Positions 12,339 to 20,722 of a stretch of 64,000 nucleotides of DNA are shown piece by piece. The stretch spans positions 1-64,000 of the forward strand of contig FTLJ01000476.1 in assembly GCA_900155495.1 (NCBI GenBank), in the 5' to 3' direction. Position 1 is the stretch's first letter. Every line of letters begins with the position of its first letter. The position numbers and the translations under genes were made by a program. This stretch comes from Porogramme epimiltina (lineage: Eukaryota; Basidiomycota; Agaricomycetes; Polyporales; Polyporaceae). The notes beneath the pieces were generated by a model that saw only the letters and a list, made by a program, of their open reading frames with translations, ran no database searches and was not told where the DNA came from.

Positions 12339-12811
12339 TCAACTTTCTGACTCAGTGATTGCGTGGTCAAGTACGAGGTGGCTAAATCTTTGGTGAGGGT
12401 CGGTAAATCCTGCTACCCCACAAATAGTGCAGGGCCCCGTGTAAGCGCTGGCTGAACGTGAGTTTATATGAGCAAGCTTTGAAAGTCGCAGACTCACTGC
12501 AGCACTAGGTGCTTCAAAAACCTTGCCACTCCCGTCATAGTCCAACCGCAAACATCGCATACTGTAGTGATAGCGCTTGGCAAGACGAAAAATATTGGCA
12601 CGAGACAGCGTCGATAATATGCACGGACATACGTCTCGAAACCGTGATCGCGCATATGAATTTCTATGCTGTTCGGATCTTGAGGGATGCGACAGTCTGT
12701 ACTTATTGAATTTGTACATATGAACCGGGAGGTTCCATGGACCGCTCGAATGTACTGTAACGGATTCACCCCGCGGCCGGTACTGATTAGTTGAGCAGTT
12801 AAAAGTAGCAT
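12339..12811 (-). CDS. small C2H2-like zinc-finger protein, copy A
   Basis: A three-exon gene for a protein of about 115 residues. The spliced product has three Cys/His units: FICTNSISTDC...H...DHGF, then CDVCGWTMTGVARFLKHLVLH, then CTICGVAGFTDPHQRFSHLV followed by DH. Splices that keep the frame are GAGAC|gtatgt...tgccaag|CGC and CTGCA|gtgagt...cagccag|CGC. The stop is at 12339. The ATG at 12811 opens MLLLTAQLIS. The same exon layout exists in copy B (16567-17027), so both descend from one gene. The role is unknown: finger-like spacing suggests nucleic-acid or protein binding, but this is inference. It sits at the left end of unit A, pointing away from it. Confidence 0.6.
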
Positions 12812-12996
12812 TGCAAATTTTGACGAAGAGGGAAGACAGATAGATCAAAATAGTCAGTGCGCATCAACAATCTCATCCATTTAGGAGGCGATGAGAAGTT
12901 GGGTGCTCACATTATTGTTCTAGGCTGTCCCAGCATGTGAGCTTTTGCCGGACCGACAAGACAAATCGCGCCCACTGTTCTCAAGTCTGGGTAAGG

Positions 12997-14552
12997 TCAG
13001 ATTCCCCTAGCGCATTGACGAGAAAGCATACTTCTATCCTCGATTTCAATCATAGGAGCAATATGTTCTAAGGCAGAGGGTATATCATCTTGAAGGGCTC
13101 CTAAATGTGCGTCCTGTTCATAACAAGGGGTGAGATATCAATGTTGGACGCTTGGTAAGTAGGCTTGCAGTACCTGAAAGATAGCCGCCACGTCTTCATC
13201 TGATGCAATTGCTATGTCTGCCTCTGATCGCTAAAAGAAACAGCGAACATCGTATAAGGAGGTGAACAGTCGATAAAAATGGGACGTACACCAATAATGT
13301 ATTGCAAAAGATGTGTCACAGGATCAAATGCCTGGAAAGACGTGTAATGAATGTTCCTAGAGTGACTGTATGAGATATGCAGGAACACTCACATTGTCAA
13401 CGCTAGGAAGAGTGTGTGGTACAGGCCCACAGGTATAACTCCCGCAGTCGCTCATCCCCTCGAAGTCGCAGCTCCCTCTATCACTCATGCCCTCAGAGAA
13501 ACCTGAATCCGTATAGGGCGTACCACTGCGCCGATCGCCCATGCCCTCAGCGAAACCTGAATCCGTATCGGGCGTACCACTGCGCCGATAGTCTTGGGGA
13601 CCTGCAGCGGCCCGCATGGGCCCCCTGAAAGGCCACCACAGCCTTCCGCGCATCTTATAATAGTTGATGAAAATACATTGATCGGGTTCTGTAGAAGCCT
13701 CGCGGTCATTGCCAGGTGCGATTGGAGATAAGGGGGCAGGATGGTTTTCCTCCGGACCCGTTCGGTAGTGATTTGCCGAGAGTGTCTCCTCTGAGATGCT
13801 GACGGAGAGTCTTGCAGAGGCGAACGGGCTGAAATCGGCCGTTAGAAGGCCCTCTTTGTCGCGGAATACTCTGTTGTGATAGGACATGACGGCCCAACGC
13901 TTAGTCTTGATCATGCCGCTGACGAAGACAAGGTCGTTGTCCCTCAGATCGAGACCCCAGCCATTCGCATCCTCTCCGTTCGCAAAATCGAGCCAGCTAT
14001 CGAAGTGCTGGCGCATATAGCTGACTATGTGTTTTTTCGACTCTATCTTGCAACTCCGTCCAGGCGGCTCGAGGAGGACGAGTGCACCCGATTCAGTGAG
14101 TGATTTGAATCGGAAGCTTACGCCAGCGGATATCGGGACTGCAGAGCTGTACCGCGGTTAGCATCCGCATGATACGAGTAGCGAGGATCAGGCATAATAT
14201 GAGTGGCACAAAGAACTTACCTGCCAGCAGCAGCCGCTGCACCACTCTCAATGCTGCGCATCCCGTAGCTGTGAACTATGGGCTGCTGAATCCTATCACA
14301 CTCGCTGATGAAGAGGTTTGGTGGATCAAAGACCACAAAGTCTTTTGGTACGCCTTTGTGGGAGTTTATGGGATGGTCCCGAGGCCTCATGGTGTTGAAG
14401 AGGGGCTTGAATTCGCCTTCCTGAATCCAGCCTACGTCTCCGATGTGGATTTCTCGTTCGGTGGGCTCTGGAATCCACAGAGGATGGCCGTAACCGCACA
14501 AGAAGAGATTTTTGGCGTAGATATCCCAAGGAGTTGTGGAATTGCTGTCCAT
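12997..14552 (-). CDS. basidiomycete hypothetical protein ('GYGHPLWxPEP' family), full-length copy A
   Basis: An unknown protein type that I recall as common in Agaricomycetes. The ATG at 14552 gives MDSNSTTPWDIYAKNLF, then GYGHPLWIPEPTEREIHIGD and VGWIQEGEFKPLFNTMRP. A splice at GGCAG|gtaagt...tacag|CTC leads to VSFRFKSLTESGALVLL and EPPGRSCKIESKKHIVSYM. WDLDLRDNDLVFVSGMIKTK-like sequence follows, then a repeat-containing linker. Small 3' exons encode AFDPVTHLLQYIIG, RSEADIAIASDEDVAAIFQ and DDIPSALEHIAPMIEIED, with the stop at 12997-12999. About 430 residues. The N-terminal half has the look of a beta-rich domain; no catalytic motif is seen. A copy in unit B has lost the centre. Function unknown. 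Confidence 0.7.
13481..13588 (-). repeat. two tandem 54-bp in-frame repeats
   Basis: Two adjacent 54-base units (13481-13534 and 13535-13588) encode an 18-residue module of the form RRSGTPxTDSGFxEGMxD in the linker of the copy A family protein. A third, degraded partial unit (RGSCDFEGMSD) lies just before them on the plus-strand map. Being a multiple of three, length changes would not shift the frame. Confidence 0.85.
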
Positions 14553-15088
14553 GGGGAGACTGAAGAGAGAGTGCGAGAGCGATGAGGTATGGGTACTAAC
14601 GGTAGAGTCAGGTTGAGGTTAGTTAGGCTGAGACGTAAGGAGACTAAGATTTATAACCGACGGCGATGTGAGCTCGGATTGAACCCTAACACACGAGGAG
14701 ACATGAGGCATTGTGTATCACTGTGTATAAGTGGTAGCTGTTTTATCTTCTGGGGAGTACTGCGGACACAATAGTGGTCGGGCACAGTCCGCACGTACGG
14801 ATCTATGGAGGGTTAGACTCACAAATAGTCCTCCCCTGCTTGAGAGTTACCGGCACTCATGACGTGGGGGACGTTGATTGCGACGATGAGCAATGTTAAG
14901 ATCGGATTATCCGAGTTCAAATGTTCATATATCATAGCCGAGTGTATTCTAATTCCAGCTTACGCCGGTGACGCCCGAATCAATTTTACGGTTCCGGAAA
15001 GCAGTCCGGGACTCCGGGAAGCGAATATCTTGGTTTGCTAATCGACCGCTCACTCCGCATCTCCTTCTCGAGGCACTTGCACACTCCG
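14553..15088. promoter_or_regulatory. divergent promoter region of unit A
   Basis: This 536-base gap lies between the divergent family gene (minus) and small basic protein gene (plus). Two stretches are kept in unit B: the block around 14,610-14,690 (aggttagttaggctg, then ggatttataaccgacggcga-like sequence) and the block at about 14,955-15,030 (gcttacgccggtgacgccc...ttttacggttccgg). Their survival in both units suggests promoter or leader elements, which is inference. Confidence 0.4.
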
Positions 15089-15505
15089 ATGGGCCGTAGC
15101 GCGAAGTTCCACAAGCGACAGGTCAGCCCACAATCCACCGCCCCACCCACTCTTCTCGCGCTTACCAGCAGCCCACGCCCCCACCAGACCACCAAGAAGG
15201 CCACAAGCAGCGCCAGCTCCACTCCCTCTGCGCCCTCCGCGTCCACAGGCAAACACCCACCCAAACCCACATCCGCCCCCGCGCCGAAAGATCAAAGAAA
15301 GCACGCAGGGCTCAAGCTCCGCGCGAAGGCCTCCAAGGCCGGCGCGGGTGACAAGCACGCGGGGCCGGTCCTCGGCGGCGCGGACTACGTCTCGCTCCTG
15401 CTCGGGGGGCGGCGCAAGGCCGCCGCGCAGGCTGCGAAGCTCCCCAAGGACGCGGACGCGGACGAGCGCGCCCCCGCGGACGAGGACGAGGACGAGGACA
15501 TGTGA
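15089..15505 (+). CDS. small basic/acidic unknown protein, copy A
   Basis: The ATG at 15089 opens MGRSAKFHKRQ, a Lys/Arg-rich N-terminus. A Ser/Pro/Ala-rich linker follows, then KHAGLKLRAKASKAGAG, HAGPVLGGADYVSLLLGGRR and a very acidic tail (DADERAPADEDEDEDM). Read without splicing it is 138 residues. A 66-nt in-frame segment (gtcagc...cccaccag, starting right after CGACAG) has good intron signals in both copies; removing it joins HKRQ to TTKK and gives about 116 residues. I do not recognise the family. The basic-then-acidic make-up would suit a nucleolar or ribosome-assembly factor, but that is a guess. Copy B is at 18265-18687. Confidence 0.65.
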   Translation: MGRSAKFHKRQVSPQSTAPPTLLALTSSPRPHQTTKKATSSASSTPSAPSASTGKHPPKPTSAPAPKDQRKHAGLKLRAKASKAGAGDKHAGPVLGGADYVSLLLGGRRKAAAQAAKLPKDADADERAPADEDEDEDM

Positions 15506-15634
15506 AGCCGCCGCCGCGGCGCTACCCTCGCACGGCCGGAGGCGGCGCGTCGCGCGTCCCCATACTATCACTATCGTCGAGGAGAGGTCCGGGGGATGGT
15601 CTGAGGGTGGTGCGCGCGTCTGAGCATCATGGCC

Positions 15635-15800
15635 ATGATGCATCAGGTCCCGTCCGTGTTGGATGCCTTGGAGATGCGGGTCAGTCAGTACAGGCGGACC
15701 AGGGAGGGCGCCGCGGAGCTAGACCAGAGAAGAGGGGCGAGAAGGTAGGCGCGAGGTTCTGCAGTGCGTCCTTCTGTGCGCTCTTCTCCCGCGACGCTGG
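15635..15800 (+). pseudogene. decayed coding block, unit A
   Basis: From the ATG at 15635 the frame reads MMHQVPSVLDALEMRVSQYR and continues as a charged helix-like stretch before drifting out of frame and hitting a stop (AGAAGGTAG) near 15745. The matching block in unit B starts at 18824 with MMHHVPSVLDALEMRV and needs different frames for a good match (AAELDQTKRGEK in one, VLQQCIDFCALSSRDTTA in another). The shared 5' frame and later indels suggest an ancestral exon now broken in both units. It could also be a chance ORF in a conserved UTR. Confidence 0.35.
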
Positions 15801-16566
15801 GTGAGTGCTAAAGTCCACAGGCTCCTCGCCACACCGCACCGTACCATAGCTCTGGCCCTGATCCCTCCTCATCAGCTCGCCCGCCCGCCCGCATCTCCGC
15901 GGGGCGGTATTTTCAGCCCGTCGCCGCGCCGCGCCATCCTCGCAGGACCAAGCCGCTGTTCCTGATAGGTCGTCCGCTCGTCACGCCCACACATCTTCGG
16001 TAACCGCGGCACCCTTCCCTAAATTCCCAACGTCGGCGTAGCCTCATCGGCCACCACGGTCTCCTACTCCCCGCTCCCCGCTGCCTACTGCCTGTTGCAT
16101 GCACTGTAGACCTCCCTACTGTACCCTTATAGATGTCCTTGCTACAGTACAGTATGTACCATATAATATGTGCAATATATTTAAGTGAATGCTCAGATGA
16201 CTGATATCAAAGAATACCTGGAAAGAGTGTAGGGTGCGATGCGTGCACTGACACCAGCTTAGTGCTACCTAAATCAGAGCCGGAGATTCGCGCTTGCGCA
16301 GCTACGATGATAGTCAGCCCACTGAGTAATCGTAGGCAGATGAACACCATTGCCCAGTAGAAATATGGTAGTCACTCCACAAATGCTATCTGTCCTTTTA
16401 GCTAATTGCATACAATATTGTTCTGTGTTATTTTTTCGCCCCGCTCACTGATATACATGCCTTGATCTCAAACCGCCCTCCCGAAATTTCCCGTACCCTC
16501 CGTCTCCCCATGAATCACAAGCCTAACTCCTAATCGCCTGCCCAACTCGACCAATTCTACTACTAT

Positions 16567-17027
16567 CTACGAAGCTTCTAGTGTGAGTCCGTGGACATTT
16601 ACGTGGTGCACAAATCTTTCGTCAGGGTTGGAAAACGATACGCCGCAAATGTTACAATCCTCTGTTGAAGTGCTGGCTGAACGTGAGTCTGCGTAAGCAA
16701 GCTTCAAATCTCTCAGACTCACTGCATCTTTTGGTGCCTCAAATAAATTTCCAATCGCGTCATCTTCCAACCACACATCGGGCATACAGCACCAGAGCTT
16801 AGCAAGAAAGGAAATATCAGTATGGGACAGTGCCAATAATGTGCAAGGACGTACAACACGAAACCATGCTCATTGGCGAAATGAATTTGCGCCCTGTTCG
16901 CATCTAGAGGGGTGCCACAGCTTGATCCACCCAGCCTACATTTAAAACGTTCAGTTCCGGGGAGTGCTTCAATACAGTTCAAGATTTGATCGGGGCTGAT
17001 GCGTTGAGCAAGTGCCAACAGTGGCGT
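16567..17027 (-). pseudogene. small C2H2-like zinc-finger gene, copy B, start codon lost
   Basis: The exon layout matches copy A: GTGTT|gtacgt...gctaag|CTC and ATGCA|gtgagt...cagccag|CAC. The spliced product keeps all three finger-like units: FKCRLGGSSCGT...H...EHGF, CPMCGWKMTRLEIYLRHQKMH and CNICGVSFSNPDERFVHHVN followed by VH, ending LTLEAS with the stop at 16567. The fingers are more regular than in copy A. The codon aligned with the ATG of copy A is ACG at 17025-17027, with an in-frame TGA three codons upstream, so no AUG is available unless an upstream exon supplies one. It is therefore a recent pseudogene or has a different first exon. Confidence 0.5.
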
Positions 17028-17212
17028 TGAAGATCATGGCGAAGCGGAAACGGTGGATGAATCAAGAGAAGGTTAATACACACTGATAACTCGTTCAAGG
17101 GGCGATGAGAAGTTGGATACATACCTCGTTATGGAGGTTTTTTTTGAGCTGCGGGTATCTACCGAACCGACAAGAGTATCCGTGCGAAGTGTTACAAGGT
17201 CTGGTCAAGATC

Positions 17213-17690
17213 TTAGGTCATATTCCCCGAGCACGTCGAACAAGAAAACACACCTTCATCTTCAATATTGACTCTAGAAGCAATCCGTCCCAAGGCATCT
17301 GATATATCATCTGGGATCAAAGGTGCAGCACAAAGAGCGTACCTGATGCCAGCAGCCGCTGAGCTATTACCAATGTCGTGCATACTGTAGCTATGAACCG
17401 TGGGCTGTTGGATCCTACTATCGTGCTTGCTGATGGAGAGGTTTAGGATATGAAAGATCGCGAAGCCTTCTGGTACGCCTTTGTGATAGTTTATGGGATT
17501 GTCGTGAGGCCTCTCAGTGATAAAAAGGGGGTTGGAGTAGTCCTCCTGCCAAACCCAGCCTACGTCTTCGATGCAAACTTCTCCGAGTTCGCTAGGTTCC
17601 TGAATCTCCAGAGGATAACCGTAACCTACAGAGGAAGTTAGGGTGTGTAGATGCACAGAGTGGTTGTAGGGCCGCTCTCCGTGAGGGGTC
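17213..17690 (-). pseudogene. internally deleted copy B of the 'GYGHPLWxPEP' family gene
   Basis: The first-exon homology reads GYGYPLEIQEPSELGEVCIE, DVGWVWQEDYSNPLF and HKGVPEGFAIFHILNLSISK. It then runs directly into DDISDALGRIASRVNIEDEG, which is the last exon of copy A (DDIPSALEHIAPMIEIED). The join lies at about 17310-17330: sequence of the copy A first intron (gta...ctctttgtgc) abuts sequence from just before the copy A last-exon match. The ATG is also gone: unit A has ccccatggacagc where unit B has cccctcacggaga. No AUG opens the frame, so it is best read as a pseudogene. Confidence 0.7.
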
Positions 17691-18264
17691 AGACTTGAAG
17701 AGAGGTCGCGGGAGCGAGGAGGTGTGGGGGAGCTAACAGTGGAATGAGGTCGAGGTTAGTTAGGCTGGGACGTAAGGAGGCTAGGATTTATAACCGACGG
17801 CGAAGTGAGGTCAGACGGAACCCTATACACGAGAAGACACGAGACACTGCGCAAGGTTTCATGGCATTATGTGCGGGTGGTAGTCGTTCTAACTTCTCGC
17901 CGTCCCCGGTCGGAGCACTGTGGGCGCAATGGTGATAGCGCGCAGGCCATATGTACGGATCTATAACGGGTTATAACGGGTTAGATCAATAACGCTTTCC
18001 CGCTGGAGGACCATCAGTACTCAAGACGGGGTGAAGTTGACCGCAACATCCGGGCAACTACGGTGGCCAACAAGATCAGGCTGTCCACAATTTAAACGCA
18101 TACTAGTGGCCAGATGTAAGTGCGTTCTAATTCCGGCTTACAATGACGCCCAGATCAATTTTACGGTTCCGGCTGAAAGCAGCCAGGAACTCCGGGAAGC
18201 GAACGCCCTGGTTTACATCGACCTCCCACTCTGCATCTCTTTCTCGACGCACTTGGACATTCCG
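17691..18264. promoter_or_regulatory. divergent promoter region of unit B
   Basis: The counterpart of 14553-15088. The shared elements aggttagttaggctgggacg (about 17751-17770) and the gcttacaatgacgccc...ttttacggttccgg block (about 18137-18171) are kept. Elsewhere the two gaps differ by many substitutions and small indels. Confidence 0.4.
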
Positions 18265-18687
18265 ATGGGCCGCAGCGCGAAGTTCCACAAACGACAGGTC
18301 AGCCCACAATCCACTGCCCCACTCACTCTTCCCGTGCTCACGAGTAGCCCACACCCCCTCCAGACCACCAAGAAGACCACAAGCAGCGCCAGCTCCGCTC
18401 CCTCCGCGCCATCCGCGTCCACGGCCAAACACCCACCCAAGCCCACATCCACCCCCGCACTGAAAGAGCAAAGAAAGCACGCAGGGCTCAAGCTCCGCGC
18501 AAAGGCCTCTAAGGCGGGCGCGGGCAAGCAGCAGCAACACGCGGGGCCGGTCCTCGGCGGCGCGGACTACGTGTCGCTCCTGCTCGGGGGGCGGCGCAAG
18601 GCTGCCGCGGAAGCCGCGAAGCTCCCCAAGGACGCGGACGCGGACGAGCGCGCGCCCGCGGACGAGGACGAGGACGAGGACATGTGA
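18265..18687 (+). CDS. small basic/acidic unknown protein, copy B
   Basis: A clear paralogue of 15089-15505. It has the same MGRSAKFHKRQ start, the same 66-nt possible intron (ending ccccctccag), KHAGLKLRAKASKAGAG, a slightly longer KQQQ insert, GPVLGGADYVSLLLGGRR and the acidic DADERAPADEDEDEDM tail. The frame is intact with no stop. Unlike the two minus-strand genes of unit B, this one shows no sign of decay, so selection may hold both copies. Function unknown. Confidence 0.65.
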   Translation: MGRSAKFHKRQVSPQSTAPLTLPVLTSSPHPLQTTKKTTSSASSAPSAPSASTAKHPPKPTSTPALKEQRKHAGLKLRAKASKAGAGKQQQHAGPVLGGADYVSLLLGGRRKAAAEAAKLPKDADADERAPADEDEDEDM

Positions 18688-18823
18688 AGCCGCCGCCGCG
18701 GCGCTACCCTCGCACAGCCGGAGGCGGCGCGTCGCGCGTCCCCGCACTATCACTATCGTCGAGGAGGGGTCCGGGAGATGGTCCGAGGATGGTGCGCACC
18801 GCGCGCGGCCCAGCATCACGCCC

Positions 18824-19009
18824 ATGATGCATCACGTCCCGTCCGTGTTGGATGCCTTGGAGATGCGGGTCGGCGCAGGAGGGCCAGGGGGACCGCGCCG
18901 CGGAGCTGGACCAGACGAAGAGGGGCGAGAAGCCAGGCGCGGGGTTCTGCAGCAGTGCATCGACTTCTGTGCGCTCTCGTCCCGCGACACTACAGCACCG
19001 CACGGGTGA
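18824..19009 (+). pseudogene. decayed coding block, unit B
   Basis: The open frame from the ATG at 18824 begins MMHHVPSVLDALEMRVGAGG and ends IDFCALSSRDTTAPHG. Comparison with unit A suggests indels: the helix-like AAELDQTKRGEK segment appears in another frame here. It is best seen as a remnant of the same ancestral exon as 15635-15800, not an established gene. Confidence 0.3.
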
Positions 19010-19300
19010 GTGCTAAAGTCCACCTCCCCGCCACACCACACCACGCCGCACCATAGCCCTGGCCCTGATCCCCCCTCCCCCCTTCGTCCCCATCAGCTCG
19101 CCCGTTGCCCCCCCATCTCCGCGGGGGCGTTATTTTCAGCCCGTCGCCGTTCGCCGCGCCGCGCCATCCTCTCAGAACCAAGCCGCCGCGCCTGATAATA
19201 GGCGGTCCACTCGTCACGCTCACACACCTTCGGCAACTGCGGCACCCTTCCCCAAATTCCCAACGCCGGCGTGTAACCTCGTCGGCCACCACGGTCTCCT

Positions 19301-20722
19301 GCCACCCCTCCTCCTCGGCGTGAAGTACTTAAAGCGAGGCCCCAGCGACTTTCCGCCCTCCGCCCTCATTCCCGCCGCCTCCCCCACATCCCCCGCATCC
19401 CCGTAACCGCCCTCCGCCACAATCACACAATCACACACGCGCACGCCCCGAGGAGCACACAAAGAGTGGCGGGGCGCGGGGGCAGGGCACACCGCCGCGT
19501 GGGTGGAAGTATACTTGCTTGTGTAGGGTATGGCTCGTCGCGTAGTGCTTCCTACAAGCTACATGTACAGCTAGGGATACAAATAGTACAGCCTCAAAAA
19601 ACGGGGGGGGAAAAAAAACCAACCGACCAATATCAACAGCCGAAGAGCAAACCGTATGTGTGTGTGCGGATGATGTATGTGTGTATATGTATAAACGTAT
19701 AAACATAAACTGTGTGTAAGAAAACGCAACCACCGCGGCCGCGCCACGATGCTCGCGAGAGGGGAGCGGGGCTCGAGCCGCGCGCCATGAGTGCTGAGAG
19801 CATGGCGCGGGGGCCCAGGCCAAGCGATCTCCAAGCCCGGACCAAGAGCACGGCCGACGCCCGCGAGTCGCGGCGCACCGTGTCACCACGCGCTCTCGGG
19901 CGGGCTCGGGGAGCCATTTTGGGCGAGGCGGGGGCTGCGGGCAGGCGGAAAGCGCGCGTACACAACGTCGTGAAGGGCAGAGTGAGAGGAGGAGCGGGGA
20001 GCGGGGAGCGGAGCGCATGAGGGAGAGAGAGGGAGAGAGAGAGAGACGGGAGACGGCGACGATCCAATCGTCTAAGGAGCGAAGCGGCGCCGTGGGCGCA
20101 CTGTAGGGCAAACATTACTGTACGGACAAAGCAGGGCAAAGCAAACGGGCGGACGGGGGTGTGCAAATGCAAGCATCAAAAAAAGAGGAATAAGGTAGCG
20201 CAAGGCGGGCGCATATGCACAGAGAAGGTGAAGGTGGGAGTAGAAGGGGGGTTACTCAACAAGCGAATGGCCAGATCGGACACGACGTCAGCGTTTTGCG
20301 CCTCCAGGTAAAGAGCAGCCGCCGGGGCCGGAGGTACGGGGGGCGGACGGGCCGCCACCGCCCTCGTCGCGAGGAGGGCGCCGGAGGGAAGGGAGGCGGA
20401 ACAAGGGTCTTGCCAAAACGAGACAAGTCCGCGGCGGCGCGCGGTCTCGTCCCGGCCCCGCCCCGCGTCGGGGGCGACGGTGGGGGCTCGAGGCTCGAAG
20501 CTTGAAGCAAGGGCTGGGACGGGGACCGGCCACCGGGCAGCCGGGGCGCGCGGGTTCGAACGACGCGGCGAAGAAAGTTGGGTGCAAGCGAAAGCGAGTT
20601 ACGGGCGAAAACAACGAGAACCACGAACGGCGAGACGGGCGGACGGGGGAGACGGGGGAGACAGTGAGGGCGCAGAACCACAACCCACTAAATCACAACA
20701 ATCCCAGGGGAGGCCTCCATCT
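19301..20722. other. gene-free, low-complexity region 3' of a membrane sensor gene
   Basis: No exon can be supported. It includes a TG/TA-rich microsatellite-like stretch (about 19660-19715), a GA-repeat tract (about 20018-20046) and strongly GC-rich sequence at 20300-20560. Long ORFs on both strands are Arg/Pro/Ala-rich compositional artefacts. The right end is the 3' UTR of the minus-strand gene at 20723. Confidence 0.5.

Larger units (their letters stand above)
12051..16065 (+). repeat. tandem segmental duplication, unit A
   Basis: Unit A of a direct duplication. It holds, in order, a C2H2-like small gene (minus), a full-length unknown gene (minus), a small basic protein gene (plus) and a decayed coding block (plus). 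Landmarks shared with unit B are gatagtcagccc at the left (12051 versus 16309) and cggccaccacggtctcct at the right (ending 16065 versus 19300). The offset shrinks from about 4.26 kb to 3.24 kb, which is explained by an internal deletion in unit B. Confidence 0.85.
16309..19300 (+). repeat. tandem segmental duplication, unit B
   Basis: Unit B repeats unit A in the same order and orientation, but is about 1.0 kb shorter. The missing part corresponds to the central exons of the family gene (about 13111-14203 in unit A). Between the end of unit A (16065) and this unit lie about 240 bases of unmatched, AT-richer sequence. Confidence 0.85.

Noticed and set aside
16567..17656. GTG or TTG starts for the unit B minus-strand genes
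   Set aside because: Fungal nuclear genes start at AUG with rare exceptions; the aligned ATG codons of unit A are changed in unit B, so these were treated as broken starts.
19431..20172. Minus-strand frames of 179-226 codons near the TG/GA-repeat region
   Set aside because: Low-complexity translations (Ser/Pro/His/Tyr runs) produced by microsatellites; no splice or domain support.
20535..20570. T-loop-like ggttcgaac as a possible tRNA
   Set aside because: Upstream sequence does not form a cloverleaf (no D arm or anticodon stem), so it is a chance match in GC-rich DNA.
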